Part shown: positions 15,923 through 26,336 of the stretch, piece by piece
How the letters are laid out: every line of letters starts with the position of its first letter
Position numbering within the stretch: the first letter of the stretch is position 1
Notes under the pieces: generated by a model
Database searches by the model: none
Told to the model about the DNA's origin: nothing
The model's input: only the letters and a program-made list of their open reading frames with translations
Origin: Desulfosediminicola ganghwensis
GTDB lineage: Bacteria > Desulfobacterota > Desulfobulbia > Desulfobulbales > Desulfocapsaceae
Direction: 5' to 3'
Assembly: GCF_005116675.2 (NCBI RefSeq)
Contig: NZ_CP050699.1
Span: 4,116,001 to 4,180,000, forward strand
Length of the DNA: 64,000 bases
Program-made: the position numbers and the translations under genes

Positions 15923-17689
15923 ATGGGTATGGAAAATCTGTACAAAGAGGTTATGGACCTCAACCTGATGGAGGACAACGATCAAAAAGAGGCGGTTGCA
16001 AAGGATTTTTTTAAAAAATTCAATGCAATGGAACTCCCGGAAACTTTTAACTGGGCCGAAGAAATCTTTGAAGGGCTCCATGTCCAGGAACGCCCCGACC
16101 ATCTGGCCCTGATCTGGGCAGATATTCATACCGGTGACAGTAAACAGTTCACGTATAAAGAGTTTGCTGAGCGAGGCAACCAGTGCCTGAACGGGCTTCA
16201 TAAAGCCGGGGTCGACAAAGGCGATAATATGTACCTGATGGCACCCATCGTGCCGGAGACCTGGTTCGCCAGCTATGCTTGTGTCAAGGGCGGTGTTATA
16301 GCTGTTCCCACCGCCACTACCATGACTGTCCGTGAGCTGCAATTCAGATTTGAGACGTATAAGCCCGACTGTATACTGGCAGATGAAATTTACACCGACA
16401 TCATGGATGAAGCGCTGAAACTGACTGGTGTAACGCCAAAAATCAAGCTGGTGCTCGGTGAGAAAGACGGCTGGACAAATTTCAAACAGCTCAACGATGA
16501 ACCCACAGAGGCAAAAGCCGCAGCCACAGCCTCCAACGACCTGTTGTTCTGTTTCTTCACCTCCGGCACCACCGGGCTTCCCAAGCGGGTCGGTCATACG
16601 GCGGCCTCCTACCCCATCGGCCATCTTTCCACCTCGGTGATGATCGGTATCCGCCCTGACGATGTGCATCACAACCTGAGCGCACCAGGCTGGGCTAAAT
16701 GGGCATGGTCGAGCTTTTTCGCACCGCTCAATGTCGGCGCCACCGCCACCGGTTTTAACTTTGCCGCCCTGGATGGCGACAAGTACCTCGCCACCATCGC
16801 CAAACACAAGGTTTCCACTTTTTGCGCTCCACCAACGGCATGGCGACTGTTCATTAATCTCGATGTCTCTAAATTCGATTTTTCGGCGCTGCGTCAATCA
16901 ATCGGTGCGGGCGAACCATTGAACCCGGAGGTAATCTCCAAGTGGAAGGGGCTTACCGGCACCGAGATTCGCGATTTCTACGGCCAGACAGAATCCACCG
17001 CTATGATCGGCAATCCTCCATGGATGACAGGTAAAATGCGTAGCGGATCGTTCGGCTATCCATCATTCATGTACGATGTCACCCTGGTCGATGAAGAAGG
17101 AAACGAGGTCACCAAAACCGATGAACCCGGCCATATCGTCGTTCGTCTCGACCGCTGGCGCTCGGTTGGCCTCTTTACCGAATATATCGGTAACCCCGAA
17201 AAAATGACCTCGGTATTTATCGACAATTATTACTATACCGGTGATAGAGCTTCCATCGACGAAGACGGCTACTGGTGGTTTGTCGGTCGCAGCGATGACG
17301 TTATCAAGTCTTCCGATTTCCGTATCGGTCCATTCGAGGTTGAGAGTGCGCTTATCGAACACGATTCTGTCGCCGAGTCTGCCGTAGTAGGTGTTCCCGA
17401 TCCCAAACGGCATCAGCTGGTTAAAGCATTCGTCATCCTGAAAGAGGGGTATGAACCTTCCAGGGAGCTGGCGCTTGATCTCTTCCAGCACACCATTCAG
17501 ATTCTTGCCAAGTTCAAGATTCCGAGAATCATCGAGTTCGTCCCTGAGCTGCCCAAGACCTTAAGCGGCAAGATCCGCCGTATCGAACTCAGGCAACAGG
17601 AAACTGATCGCCCCGATTCCGGCAAGGCTGGTGAACGTAAAGAATTCTTCTATTGGGATTTTCCAGAGCTGAGTTCTAAGAAAAACTGA
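15923..17689 (+). CDS. Acyl-CoA synthetase (AMP-forming, medium/short-chain type)
   Basis: 588 residues from the ATG at 15923 (AAGGAGT six bases upstream); a longer frame from 15845 lacks a site. ANL-superfamily motifs: FFTSGTTGLPKRVGHTA (A3 phosphate loop), DFYGQTESTAMIG (A5), YYYTGDRASIDEDGYWWFVG (A7), RSDDVIKSSDFRIGPFEVES (A8) and PKTLSGKIRRIELR (A10, with the Lys). Resembles the medium-chain (MACS) branch. Makes acyl-CoA from a free acid with ATP; by context the substrate is probably butyrate, isobutyrate or another short branched acid. First gene of the plus-strand half of the locus. Confidence 0.92.
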   Translation: MGMENLYKEVMDLNLMEDNDQKEAVAKDFFKKFNAMELPETFNWAEEIFEGLHVQERPDHLALIWADIHTGDSKQFTYKEFAERGNQCLNGLHKAGVDKGDNMYLMAPIVPETWFASYACVKGGVIAVPTATTMTVRELQFRFETYKPDCILADEIYTDIMDEALKLTGVTPKIKLVLGEKDGWTNFKQLNDEPTEAKAAATASNDLLFCFFTSGTTGLPKRVGHTAASYPIGHLSTSVMIGIRPDDVHHNLSAPGWAKWAWSSFFAPLNVGATATGFNFAALDGDKYLATIAKHKVSTFCAPPTAWRLFINLDVSKFDFSALRQSIGAGEPLNPEVISKWKGLTGTEIRDFYGQTESTAMIGNPPWMTGKMRSGSFGYPSFMYDVTLVDEEGNEVTKTDEPGHIVVRLDRWRSVGLFTEYIGNPEKMTSVFIDNYYYTGDRASIDEDGYWWFVGRSDDVIKSSDFRIGPFEVESALIEHDSVAESAVVGVPDPKRHQLVKAFVILKEGYEPSRELALDLFQHTIQILAKFKIPRIIEFVPELPKTLSGKIRRIELRQQETDRPDSGKAGERKEFFYWDFPELSSKKN

Positions 17690-17912
17690 TCAGGCATAGA
17701 CGTTCGATTTCTATGAAAAGGTTTTATTAAGACTGGCAGTTGCATCATTTGAGATCATTCTGCACCCGGCTGGCAGCACGCTTCGGCCCCTGTTACCACC
17801 GCCCACTGGAACAGCCGTACACGTCGACGACTCCTCCTCCGGGTGTGGGATGCATCTCTTTTACAGCTATTCCGACCGATAATACCATCGTCAGGCATAT
17901 GGAGCGGGCTAT

Positions 17913-19058
17913 ATGAATTTTGAATTATCAGAAGAACAACGGTTGATTAAAGATATGGTTCGTGACTTCGCCGAAAACGAAGTCGCCCCAAGCGCCGCCG
18001 AGCGCGATGAAGAAGAGCGGTTCGACCGTGCTTTAATGTTTGACCGCCTTGCTGAACTCGGTCTTACCGGCATAATTTTCCCGGAAGAGTATGGCGGAGG
18101 CGGGGCCGATTATCTCAGTTATGCCCTAGCCGTTGAAGAACTCTCGAGAGTCTGTGCCTCCACCGGAGTCACCCTTTCGGCCCATATCTCACTCGGCTCA
18201 AATCCCATCTACCTGTTCGGCACCGAAGAGCAAAAACAGAAATTTCTGACTCCACTCGCCGAAGGAAGCAAGATGGGCGCTTTCGGACTTACCGAACCTT
18301 CTGCCGGATCGGATGCCGGAGGTACCAGAACCACAGCCAACCTCGAAGGCGACCAGTATATACTGAACGGCACCAAGGTCTTCATTACCAACGGTGGAGA
18401 TGCGGAAACATATCTGGTGCTGGCTCGAACTGATAAAAATGCGCAAAAACATCATGGCATCAGCGCGTTCATCGTAGAAAAAGGCACTCCCGGTTTTACT
18501 TTCGGAAAAAAAGAAAAGAAAATGGGAATCCGCTCATCCCCTACCATGGAACTGGTTTTCGAAAATTGCGCGATCCCTGCCTCCAATCTCCTGGGAGAGG
18601 CCGGAGAAGGCTTCAAGATCGCCATGAAGACCCTGGACGGTGGACGTATCGGTATTGGTTCCCAGGCACTTGGTATTGCTCAGGGTGCTTTGGATCTTGC
18701 TGTCGATTACGCCAAAGAACGCAAACAGTTCGACACTCCAATTGCCAGGTTCCAGGGCGTGCAGTTCCAGCTGGCAGATATGGCCTGCCTGGTTGAGGCC
18801 GCCCGGCTGCTGATATACAAGGCGGCCTATCGGGCGAGTAATAATCTGTCGTACAGCCAGGAAGCGGCAATGGCCAAACTCGTTGCCAGCGAGGCTGCCA
18901 TGAAGGTGACCACCCAGGCTGTGCAGATATTTGGCGGATATGGTTATTCCCGTGAGTTCCCGGTGGAACGCATGATGAGGGACGCCAAGATCACCGAGAT
19001 ATACGAAGGAACCAGCGAAATCCAGAGGCTGGTTATCGGTACTCATCTTTGCCGCTGA
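17913..19058 (+). CDS. Acyl-CoA dehydrogenase, butyryl/isobutyryl type
   Basis: 381 residues. [66 protein letters not shown] and the catalytic Glu in [13 protein letters not shown] mark a short-chain acyl-CoA dehydrogenase. Starts 223 bp after the acyl-CoA synthetase. Roughly half-identical by eye to the 8779 enzyme, so the locus carries two. One would act on butyryl-CoA; the second may accept 2-methyl-branched acyl-CoA. Electron-transfer flavoprotein genes are not in this window. Confidence 0.93.
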   Translation: MNFELSEEQRLIKDMVRDFAENEVAPSAAERDEEERFDRALMFDRLAELGLTGIIFPEEYGGGGADYLSYALAVEELSRVCASTGVTLSAHISLGSNPIYLFGTEEQKQKFLTPLAEGSKMGAFGLTEPSAGSDAGGTRTTANLEGDQYILNGTKVFITNGGDAETYLVLARTDKNAQKHHGISAFIVEKGTPGFTFGKKEKKMGIRSSPTMELVFENCAIPASNLLGEAGEGFKIAMKTLDGGRIGIGSQALGIAQGALDLAVDYAKERKQFDTPIARFQGVQFQLADMACLVEAARLLIYKAAYRASNNLSYSQEAAMAKLVASEAAMKVTTQAVQIFGGYGYSREFPVERMMRDAKITEIYEGTSEIQRLVIGTHLCR

Positions 19059-19284
19059 GCTACCGGCCCGAATTTCTCTTGAGATACGCCTTTTGTCGAG
19101 ACAGAAAATAGAAACCCGGGCTGTAAGCGTTTAAGAGGTGCTGACTAAGACTGTTTGAGAGATCTGCGGACGGGGCGGTTAAATCAGGTTTTTCTTTTGT
19201 TCTTTCTTAATATTGTATAGTTTACCATCGTATTTCCTTTGCAAGATCAATAGGTAACCGAACAACGATAGGCAAAAACAACAT

Positions 19285-19938
19285 ATGAGAACGAAAGATA
19301 GCGATGCAAAAGAGGTAGTTACCCAGATCAAGAATCAGGAGCTGGTGAAAGAGAGGCGCCGTCAGATTGTCGACGCCGCTGTACCGCTCTTCATTGAACA
19401 CGGCTACCACAAAACCACCACCCGATTGCTGGCGAAGGCCACCGGTCTCTCAATAGGTACCATGTATGACTATATCTCCACCAAGGAGGATGTGCTGTAT
19501 CTGGTCTGCATGGCAATTTTTTCCGAAGTTGAACACGGCGTCAAAGAGGCGCTGGCCAGACCGTTGAGAGGAAAAGACGCTCTGGCAGAAGTTATTCGGG
19601 AATATTTTCTGGTCTGCGACAAAATGAGTGACCACGTGCTGCTGATGTATCAGGTCACCCAGTTCCTGTCGCCCAAATGGCAGAAAAAGGTGCTCGAAGC
19701 AGAGATAAACATCACCGACCTTTTTATCGAGGCAATGCACCAGATCAGAAGCACCGGCACCTTGCCGGAGCTCGACGACGACACCATCAACCTGATGGGC
19801 CATAACATCTCCATTCTTGGCCACTCATGGACTTTTAGAAGATGGTACTTTGCCAAACACTTCACCATTGAGAGCTACATCGCGCAGCAGACTGATTTTA
19901 TCATGAACTTCCTGGACAGTAAGAAGGAGCCTGTTTAG
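19285..19938 (+). CDS. TetR/AcrR family regulator
   Basis: 217 residues. Residues about 20-70 form a TetR helix-turn-helix (RRQIVDAAVPLFIEHGYHKT, then LAKATGLSIGTMYDYISTKE). The C-terminal ligand domain resembles FadR/PsrA-like regulators that bind acyl-CoA (LLMYQVTQFLSPKWQ). It sits 100 bp upstream of icmF and likely represses the surrounding degradation genes, released by an acyl-CoA (inference from family and place). Palindromic operator candidates are found at 15589-15806 and 19995-20015. Confidence 0.88.
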   Translation: MRTKDSDAKEVVTQIKNQELVKERRRQIVDAAVPLFIEHGYHKTTTRLLAKATGLSIGTMYDYISTKEDVLYLVCMAIFSEVEHGVKEALARPLRGKDALAEVIREYFLVCDKMSDHVLLMYQVTQFLSPKWQKKVLEAEINITDLFIEAMHQIRSTGTLPELDDDTINLMGHNISILGHSWTFRRWYFAKHFTIESYIAQQTDFIMNFLDSKKEPV

Positions 19939-19994
19939 CCCCGGCGCCTTCTGCTGTATCCTCCTGGCTGCTACGCTTCGCGTGAAAGTGTCTG

Positions 19995-20015
19995 GAAATC
20001 GTCGAGCGCGATTTC
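19995..20015. promoter_or_regulatory. Inverted repeat upstream of icmF, operator candidate
   Basis: GAAATCG (19995-20001) and CGATTTC (20009-20015) flank TCGAGCG, ending 22 bases before the icmF start. The spacer shares CGAGCG with the palindromes before the acyl-CoA synthetase, suggesting the same TetR repressor. Not tested. Confidence 0.4.
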
Positions 20016-20037
20016 ACCTGAAACATGAGGAAACACC

Positions 20038-23000
20038 ATGAACGCGAATGTAGAAGTCTATTCTCCCAATCACGCTGTCAGGGTCATAACGGCCACTTCA
20101 CTCTTTGACGGTCACGACGCCTCAACCAATATTATGCGGAGAATCCTGCAGGACTCCGGGGTTGAGGTCATCCACCTGGCTCATAACCGCTCCGTACAGG
20201 AACTTGTAGACACCGCCATCGAAGAAGATGCCAATGGTATTGCCATGTCCAGCTATCAGGGCGGACACATGGAGGCGTTTAAATATATGATCGACCTCCT
20301 GAAAGAACGGGGGGCATCACATATCAAGGTGTTTGGCGGTGGTGGCGGAGTAATCGTCGCCGACGAAATTAAAGAGCTCGAAGAGTATGGCGTCACCAGG
20401 ATCTATTCCCCTGAAGATGGTGCGACCATGGGCCTGCAGGGCATGATCAATGACATGATCTCCCGTATGGACTTTGCCACCACCAGCCTCAAGGAGCTCA
20501 ATCCCGATCAGCTGAACTGTTCTGATAAAAGAGAAGTCGCCAGATTTATCACTGCGGCCCAGCAGGCGAGGACAGAGGGCAGCGGTAATCTGGCTGAACT
20601 GCTGGCCATGATCGAGCCGATGGCCGCCAAAAACACGCCGCCGGTGATTGGCATTACCGGTACCGGTGGGGCAGGAAAATCTTCTCTCACCGATGAGTTA
20701 CTGCTCAGATTCTTAAACGATATACCAGATATCAATATTGCCATTATCTGCTGTGATCCGTCCCGGCGGAAAACCGGCGGTGCCCTGCTCGGTGACAGGA
20801 TTCGCATGAATTCCATCTCCGGCTCTTCACGGGTCTATATGCGCAGCCTGGCTACCCGCGATTCTGCCAACGAAGTCTCCGCGTCGCTCCCCGATGCGAT
20901 AAAGGTCGCCAAAGCCGCAGGCTTTGACCTGATTATCGCCGAGACAGCCGGCATCGGCCAGGGTGATTCAAAAATTACTGACCTCTCTGATCTCTCGGTG
21001 TATGTGATGACCAGCGAGTACGGCGCCCCCTCGCAGCTCGAAAAAATCGACATGCTGGATTACGCCGATATTATCGTCATCAATAAATTTGAGAAAAAAG
21101 GCAGCGACGACGCCATTCGAGACGTACGCAAACAGGTGAAACGCAATCGCAAAGCCTGGGAAACAGACACTGAGGATTTTCCGGTGTACGGTACCATCGC
21201 CTCCAAATTCAATGATGATGGAGTCACGGCACTTTATCATGGCATCATCGAAGGGTTGGCAGCCAAAACCAGCCTGCAGCTCACTCCAGGCTTACCAAAG
21301 CCGGACAAGAAGACCCCGAGTTCAAAAACCATAGTAATCCCTGCCAACCGCATCCGTTACCTCGCGGAAATTGCCGATACCGTTCGCGGCTATCATCAGT
21401 ATACCGAAACCCAGTCCCTGGCTGTTCGTAACGCCTGGCACCTCAACCAATCAATCAGTATGCTTGAAGATGCAGGTACCTGCGTACCAGAGGCATTGAC
21501 CGCATTGCAGGAACAAGAAGAAGCGCTGCGGCTCCATGTTGCCAAGGAGACCGAAGAGGCTCTGGAAACCTGGGAAGACCGCCGTAAAGCGTATTCCGGT
21601 GATGAGCTGGTTTATGTAATCCGCGGCAAGGAGATCAGGGTGCCACTCTACACCACGTCTCTCTCCCATTCAAAAATCCCTAAGATCGCCCTGCCCTGGT
21701 TCAGTGATCCGGGCGATACTTACCGCTGGCTGAGAAAAGAGAATCTGCCCGGTTTCTTCCCCTTTACCGGAGGAGTCTTCCCGCTCAAACGTACCGAAGA
21801 AGACCCGACCAGAATGTTTGCCGGTGAAGGAGGTCCCGGTGAAACCAACAAGCGATTCAAACTGCTCTCTGCCAACTATGAAGCCAAGCGTCTCTCCACC
21901 GCCTTCGACTCGGTGACCCTGTATGGCTGGGACCCGCACAGCAGACCCGATATCTATGGCAAGATCGGTACCTCAGGCGTTTCAATCTGTACCCTTGATG
22001 ACGTCAAGCTGCTTTATGACGGTTTCGAGCTCTGCTCACCGACCACTTCGGTCTCCATGACCATAAACGGACCCGCACCGATTATCCTGGCCATGTTCAT
22101 GAACACAGCCATGGACCAACAGCTTGACAGATACCAGCAGGAGAATGGCAGAAAACCCGATGCCGAGACCGAAGCGCAGATCAGAAAGGATGTACTTGCC
22201 AATGTCCGTGGTACTGTTCAGGCAGACATTTTAAAAGAGGACCAGGGCCAGAACACCTGCATTTTTTCCATAGAGTTTGCCCTGAAGATGATGGGTGACA
22301 TTCAGGAGTTCTTTATCGAAAACAGGGTCCGCAATTTCTACTCAGTCTCCGTCTCGGGTTACCATATCGCCGAAGCCGGAGCCAATCCCATCACTCAGTT
22401 GGCGCTGACACTCTCCAACGGTTTTACCTATGTAGAGTACTATCTGGCCAGAGGTATGGACATCGACAGCATCGCCCCCAACCTGTCATTCTTTTTTTCC
22501 AACGGCATGGACCCGGAATACACGGTTATCGGCAGGGTGGCCCGTCGAATCTGGGCGGTAACCATGCGCGAAAAATATGGTGCTTCCGAGCGATCGCAAA
22601 AACTGAAGTATCACATCCAGACGTCAGGCCGTTCCCTGCACTGCCAGGAGATCCAGTTCAACGATATCCGCACCTCCCTGCAGGCACTCTGTGCGATCTA
22701 TGACAACTGCAACAGCCTGCACACCAACGCCTACGATGAGGCGATCACCACCCCAAGTCAGGAATCTGTTCGCAGAGCCCTGGCGATCCAGTTGATCATC
22801 AACCGCGAATGGGGCCTTGCCAAAAATGAGAACCCGCTGCAAGGCAGTTTTGTGGTCGATGAGTTGACCGATCTGGTGGAAGAAGCGGTTCTCAGCGAGT
22901 TTGAACACATCAGTGATCGGGGCGGCGTGCTTGGTGCCATGGAGACCGGCTACCAACGGAGCAAAATCCAGGAAGAGTCTCTGTATTATGAGCATCTCAA

Positions 23001-23313
23001 GCATTCAGGCGAGTATCCGATTATCGGCGTGAATGCCTTCAGGAACCCAGATGCCAACTTCGATGAAGAAAACGCCACACTGGAACTTTCCCGCGCATCG
23101 GATGATATCAAACAGGACCAGTTGCGCCGGCTGGCGGACTTCCATGAAAGAAATTCCACGCAAAGCCAGGAACAGCTGGAAAAATTAAAAGCGGTCGCGT
23201 TAGGCGGCGGTAACATCTTTGAACAGCTCATCGAAACGGTTCGTTACTGCAGCCTCGGTCAAATCACCACTGCTCTCTATGAAGCAGGAGGGCAATACAG
23301 AAGAAACATGTAA
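20038..23313 (+). CDS. icmF: Fused isobutyryl-CoA mutase (IcmF)
   Basis: 1091 residues with the IcmF order. An N-terminal B12-binding domain (about 12-145) carries the base-off motif DGHD (D24, H26) and [12 protein letters not shown] MeaI-type G-protein chaperone domain (about 200-420) has the P-loop GTGGAGKS (208-215) and [12 protein letters not shown] linker follows, then a C-terminal mutase domain (about 540-1091) with [15 protein letters not shown] and [17 protein letters not shown]. It interconverts isobutyryl-CoA and butyryl-CoA by an adenosylcobalamin radical; some homologues prefer pivalyl/isovaleryl-CoA, and I cannot assign the subtype by eye. GAGGAAA precedes the ATG. It supplies butyryl-CoA to the beta-oxidation genes around it. 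Confidence 0.95.
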   Translation: MNANVEVYSPNHAVRVITATSLFDGHDASTNIMRRILQDSGVEVIHLAHNRSVQELVDTAIEEDANGIAMSSYQGGHMEAFKYMIDLLKERGASHIKVFGGGGGVIVADEIKELEEYGVTRIYSPEDGATMGLQGMINDMISRMDFATTSLKELNPDQLNCSDKREVARFITAAQQARTEGSGNLAELLAMIEPMAAKNTPPVIGITGTGGAGKSSLTDELLLRFLNDIPDINIAIICCDPSRRKTGGALLGDRIRMNSISGSSRVYMRSLATRDSANEVSASLPDAIKVAKAAGFDLIIAETAGIGQGDSKITDLSDLSVYVMTSEYGAPSQLEKIDMLDYADIIVINKFEKKGSDDAIRDVRKQVKRNRKAWETDTEDFPVYGTIASKFNDDGVTALYHGIIEGLAAKTSLQLTPGLPKPDKKTPSSKTIVIPANRIRYLAEIADTVRGYHQYTETQSLAVRNAWHLNQSISMLEDAGTCVPEALTALQEQEEALRLHVAKETEEALETWEDRRKAYSGDELVYVIRGKEIRVPLYTTSLSHSKIPKIALPWFSDPGDTYRWLRKENLPGFFPFTGGVFPLKRTEEDPTRMFAGEGGPGETNKRFKLLSANYEAKRLSTAFDSVTLYGWDPHSRPDIYGKIGTSGVSICTLDDVKLLYDGFELCSPTTSVSMTINGPAPIILAMFMNTAMDQQLDRYQQENGRKPDAETEAQIRKDVLANVRGTVQADILKEDQGQNTCIFSIEFALKMMGDIQEFFIENRVRNFYSVSVSGYHIAEAGANPITQLALTLSNGFTYVEYYLARGMDIDSIAPNLSFFFSNGMDPEYTVIGRVARRIWAVTMREKYGASERSQKLKYHIQTSGRSLHCQEIQFNDIRTSLQALCAIYDNCNSLHTNAYDEAITTPSQESVRRALAIQLIINREWGLAKNENPLQGSFVVDELTDLVEEAVLSEFEHISDRGGVLGAMETGYQRSKIQEESLYYEHLKHSGEYPIIGVNAFRNPDANFDEENATLELSRASDDIKQDQLRRLADFHERNSTQSQEQLEKLKAVALGGGNIFEQLIETVRYCSLGQITTALYEAGGQYRRNM

Positions 23314-23338
23314 CCCTGGAACCTTCAGGGTGTCATTT

Positions 23339-23376
23339 ACAAATGCCGGTTTGTCTTTTTACAAACCGGCATTTGT
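23339..23376 (+). terminator. Strong hairpin after icmF, probable terminator
   Basis: A perfect 16 bp stem, ACAAATGCCGGTTTGT and ACAAACCGGCATTTGT with loop CTTTTT, begins 26 bases after the icmF stop. No T-run follows on the plus strand, so termination strength is uncertain. Confidence 0.6.
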
Positions 23377-23439
23377 AATCTGCCCCCCATAACATCCCCC
23401 CGTTGCAGGAATAATCGCACTATATTCGGCCTGACCTCA

Positions 23440-23469
23440 GCATCCATTGGCCTTGCAACCAATGGATGC
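23440..23469. repeat. 11 bp inverted repeat (hairpin)
   Basis: GCATCCATTGG (23440-23450) and CCAATGGATGC (23459-23469) around an 8-base loop, in the gap after icmF. No flanking T-run and no gene association; function unknown. Confidence 0.5.
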
Positions 23470-24023
23470 GGGCTGATTGCCACCCTGATAAATATTGCCA
23501 CATATGTTGCACAGATTTACTATGTAGTAAGCATGAGGCTCTATACGCTCAAATAGCGCTTTGCAATACAATACGTTTATCGATACCAAACAGCACAACC
23601 GGGCAAATACTGCCTGGACAATAGACAAAGTTATTTTGCAACATTCTAATATGATTGATTTACCCGTAACACTTCCATAACAACAGGGGCAAAAAATTGT
23701 TATAGAACAGCAAACAGACTAAGGGACTGGGACAGAATATACCGGGTTTGCCTGATGCCGCTATACCCATGCACGACGTTCCGGGCAATTTGGCTTTATT
23801 GCCTGATAACACGTTTTTTACATCACAGTTGACAATCACCTAACGTCATCAATCACCATCTCATTATCCCAGCTCCATATTCTGTCTGAGAACTGCAGCA
23901 CTATGCAGCAGTAGTCCTTAAAGATCCGGCCTTAAAAACTGTTGAAGCTTTTGACACCAGTGTCAGCATGTTTCAAATCTCACCGCTGTAAGGCACTGCC
24001 CCACCCACAAAGGGAAGACCAAA
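23470..24023. other. Intergenic region before the hybrid kinase
   Basis: About 550 bp without a convincing gene. The only regular element is the palindrome TGACAC-CA-GTGTCA at 23952-23965, about 60 bases before the kinase start, a possible regulator site. A minus-strand 63-codon frame at 23437-23628 has no features and crosses the hairpin; I do not accept it. Confidence 0.35.
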
Positions 24024-26123
24024 ATGGCAAACAAACCTCTCGACAGAAACGATAAATTTTCGGCTTTGCGCAAAAGAGCAGAAAGATGGTTACGCAAACA
24101 ACCCGGTCAGACCCTACCCTCACCCGTCACCAGTGAAATGCAGAAACTGGTACATGAACTTTCTACGTATCAGGCAGAACTTGAAATCCAAAATGAGGAT
24201 TTACTCCAAGCACAGAGTGAATTAGAGCGAGCCAATCAAATCTGTTTCGATCTTTACGATTTCGCTCCCGTCGGCTACCTAACCATAGACAATAAAGGCC
24301 TGATAACACAAATAAACATTGCTGCAGCAGAAATGCTTGGCAGAGACAGGCTCCGACTCCTCAACAAGTCTTTTTCTTCCTTCATTGTCCGTGACGATCT
24401 TCCAGTATATTACCGTTTTCGTAAGGATATTATTCAGACCCACCTCAAACAGAATTGTGAGCTCCAAATCCTCAGCGACGAAAAAAGTACGATTCATGTT
24501 TTATTGTCCGGCACCGAGTTCAACCACTCCGATGATGACAGGCAATTCAGAATAACCCTGACCGATATTTCTGCCCGTAAGGCCCTTGAACATGTCCTCA
24601 CCCGGAAAAACAAGGAATTGGAACACGCCATCGATTCAATGCATGACATGATCACTATCCATGATAGGGAAATGAACATTATCCGGGCAAGCAAATCAAT
24701 GTGCGACACCTTCAATTTAGAGATTGAAGACCTGCAGGGCAAACGCTGTTATGAGATATTTTGCGGATCATCAGAGGTCTGCCCCTCGTGCCCGTCAATT
24801 AAAGCAATAGACAAACAGAAAACATTCACTTCTGTGATCAAAAATCACCAAACAGGCAAGTCATTCCACGTAACCTGCTCGCCACTTATTAATAACGGCG
24901 ACGATCGTAACCTGGCAGTTCACATAGTCCGGGATATTACCCAACAGCTCAAGCTGGATGAAGAATATCTCCAACACCAGAAGATGGAAGCCATAGGCAC
25001 ATTGGCTGGAGGAATTGCTCATGATTTCAACAATATTCTCACTTCGGTTCTTGGTTTCTCTGAAATTGCACAGCGCAAGATACCAGAAGGAAATGAAGCG
25101 AAAGAAGATTTAGACCACGTCATTCTTGCTGCGAAGCATGCCAAAACACTCGTTCAACAGATACTTACCTTCAGTAAAAAGAAGCAGGAAAAGAGAGAAC
25201 CCATACAGATAGCACCTGTTATACATGAAGTCTTGCAGCTTATTCGCGCATCACTGCCTTCTACTATTCGGGTAATTGAAAAGATTGACGATGACTGCGG
25301 CCATATCCTGGCAACTCAGATGGGTCTTTATCAGATCACTATGGACCTCTGTAGCAACGCAGTTCACGCCATGACCAGCGCCCACGGTCAGCTCTCGGTT
25401 AACTTGCAGATAGTTGCACATTCACATTCCCCATGTGAAAATGGAACGGCGGATAGTGCCCCAAAGAATTATGTACTCCTTACGATCACCGACACCGGCA
25501 TTGGCATTGAAGAGAAAATAGTAAGCCGCATCTACGAACCCTACTTCACAACCAGGTCCACAGACAAAGGAAATGGCATGGGATTGGCAATGGTTTACGG
25601 ACTGGTAAACGATTTTGGAGGATATATAGAATTTGAAAGCAGCCCGGGAGAAGGGACTGGTTTCCATGTCTATTTTCCTGTAATCGGCAAGGAAACTGAT
25701 ATAAAGATACGAGACACTGCTGGTCCCTCTCCAAGGGGTGATGAGCATATTTTAGCTGTGGATGATGACAAGGTTATAGCTCGACTTTATCAGGCTTTTT
25801 TAGGCAAACTTGGCTACCAGGTCACCATCTTTTCAGATAGCGAACTGGCTCTTGAATATTTTCGTGCAAATCCTGATAAATTTGACCTCATCATCACAGA
25901 CCAGACCATGCCCCACATTACCGGTATGGAATTATTAGAGTATATTCTGCAGATCAGAAGAGACATCCCGGTGATACTTTGTACAGGATACAGCTCTTTT
26001 ATTTCCGAAAAGCAGGTTAAAGAAATCGGCTTCAAGAGTCTGATCCCAAAACCCATCAGCCAGCGCCAGCTTGCCAATACAGTTCGCACCCTCCTTGATG
26101 CAACACCGACGCAAACGATATGA
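24024..26123 (+). CDS. Hybrid sensor histidine kinase (PAS-PAS-HisKA-HATPase-REC)
   Basis: 699 residues, no membrane segment, so a cytoplasmic sensor. Order: coiled coil (30-70), PAS1 (about 72-190), PAS2 (about 200-318) with a cysteine set CYEIFCGSSEVCPSCP, HisKA with phospho-His H333 (GGIAHDFNN), HATPase with N box (DLCSNAVHAM), G1 (DTGIGI) and G2 (GNGMGLAMVYG), and a receiver domain (about 575-690) with D626 (ITDQTMP). Cys-containing PAS domains of this pattern are common in anaerobic delta-type bacteria and may sense redox or bind a cofactor (not proven). It is convergent with a sigma54 activator whose PAS is also Cys-rich; the two may form a pathway. Confidence 0.92.
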   Translation: MANKPLDRNDKFSALRKRAERWLRKQPGQTLPSPVTSEMQKLVHELSTYQAELEIQNEDLLQAQSELERANQICFDLYDFAPVGYLTIDNKGLITQINIAAAEMLGRDRLRLLNKSFSSFIVRDDLPVYYRFRKDIIQTHLKQNCELQILSDEKSTIHVLLSGTEFNHSDDDRQFRITLTDISARKALEHVLTRKNKELEHAIDSMHDMITIHDREMNIIRASKSMCDTFNLEIEDLQGKRCYEIFCGSSEVCPSCPSIKAIDKQKTFTSVIKNHQTGKSFHVTCSPLINNGDDRNLAVHIVRDITQQLKLDEEYLQHQKMEAIGTLAGGIAHDFNNILTSVLGFSEIAQRKIPEGNEAKEDLDHVILAAKHAKTLVQQILTFSKKKQEKREPIQIAPVIHEVLQLIRASLPSTIRVIEKIDDDCGHILATQMGLYQITMDLCSNAVHAMTSAHGQLSVNLQIVAHSHSPCENGTADSAPKNYVLLTITDTGIGIEEKIVSRIYEPYFTTRSTDKGNGMGLAMVYGLVNDFGGYIEFESSPGEGTGFHVYFPVIGKETDIKIRDTAGPSPRGDEHILAVDDDKVIARLYQAFLGKLGYQVTIFSDSELALEYFRANPDKFDLIITDQTMPHITGMELLEYILQIRRDIPVILCTGYSSFISEKQVKEIGFKSLIPKPISQRQLANTVRTLLDATPTQTI

Positions 26124-26144
26124 CAATCTTCACCCTTCGGGCGA

Positions 26145-26236
26145 GTTGAGACGGTCAGCCATCCCGCCTCGCTTTTGAGCTTTAGCTACTTGTTATCATA
26201 AACCTCACGTCTCCCTGGCGATCAGGCCGTCTCAAC
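26145..26236. repeat. Spaced inverted repeat between convergent genes
   Basis: GTTGAGACGG (26145-26154) and CCGTCTCAAC (26227-26236) are perfect inverted copies 72 bases apart, lying between the convergent kinase and sigma54-activator genes. It could bring the transcript ends together as a bidirectional terminator; no T-run is evident. Confidence 0.4.
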
Positions 26237-26336
26237 GCGAGACATATGCGGGTTGGGGGTGGTTAGTAGCCGGGACTTTTCCAGTGGAAAAATATGAAAA
26301 TTGTGAACTCCGTGCAAAGACAAGGGTGCAGAGCCA

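Noticed and set aside
23437-23628. 63-residue Cys-rich minus-strand frame after icmF
   Set aside because: Crosses the 23440-23469 hairpin, lacks a ribosome site and no homologous pattern is known to me.
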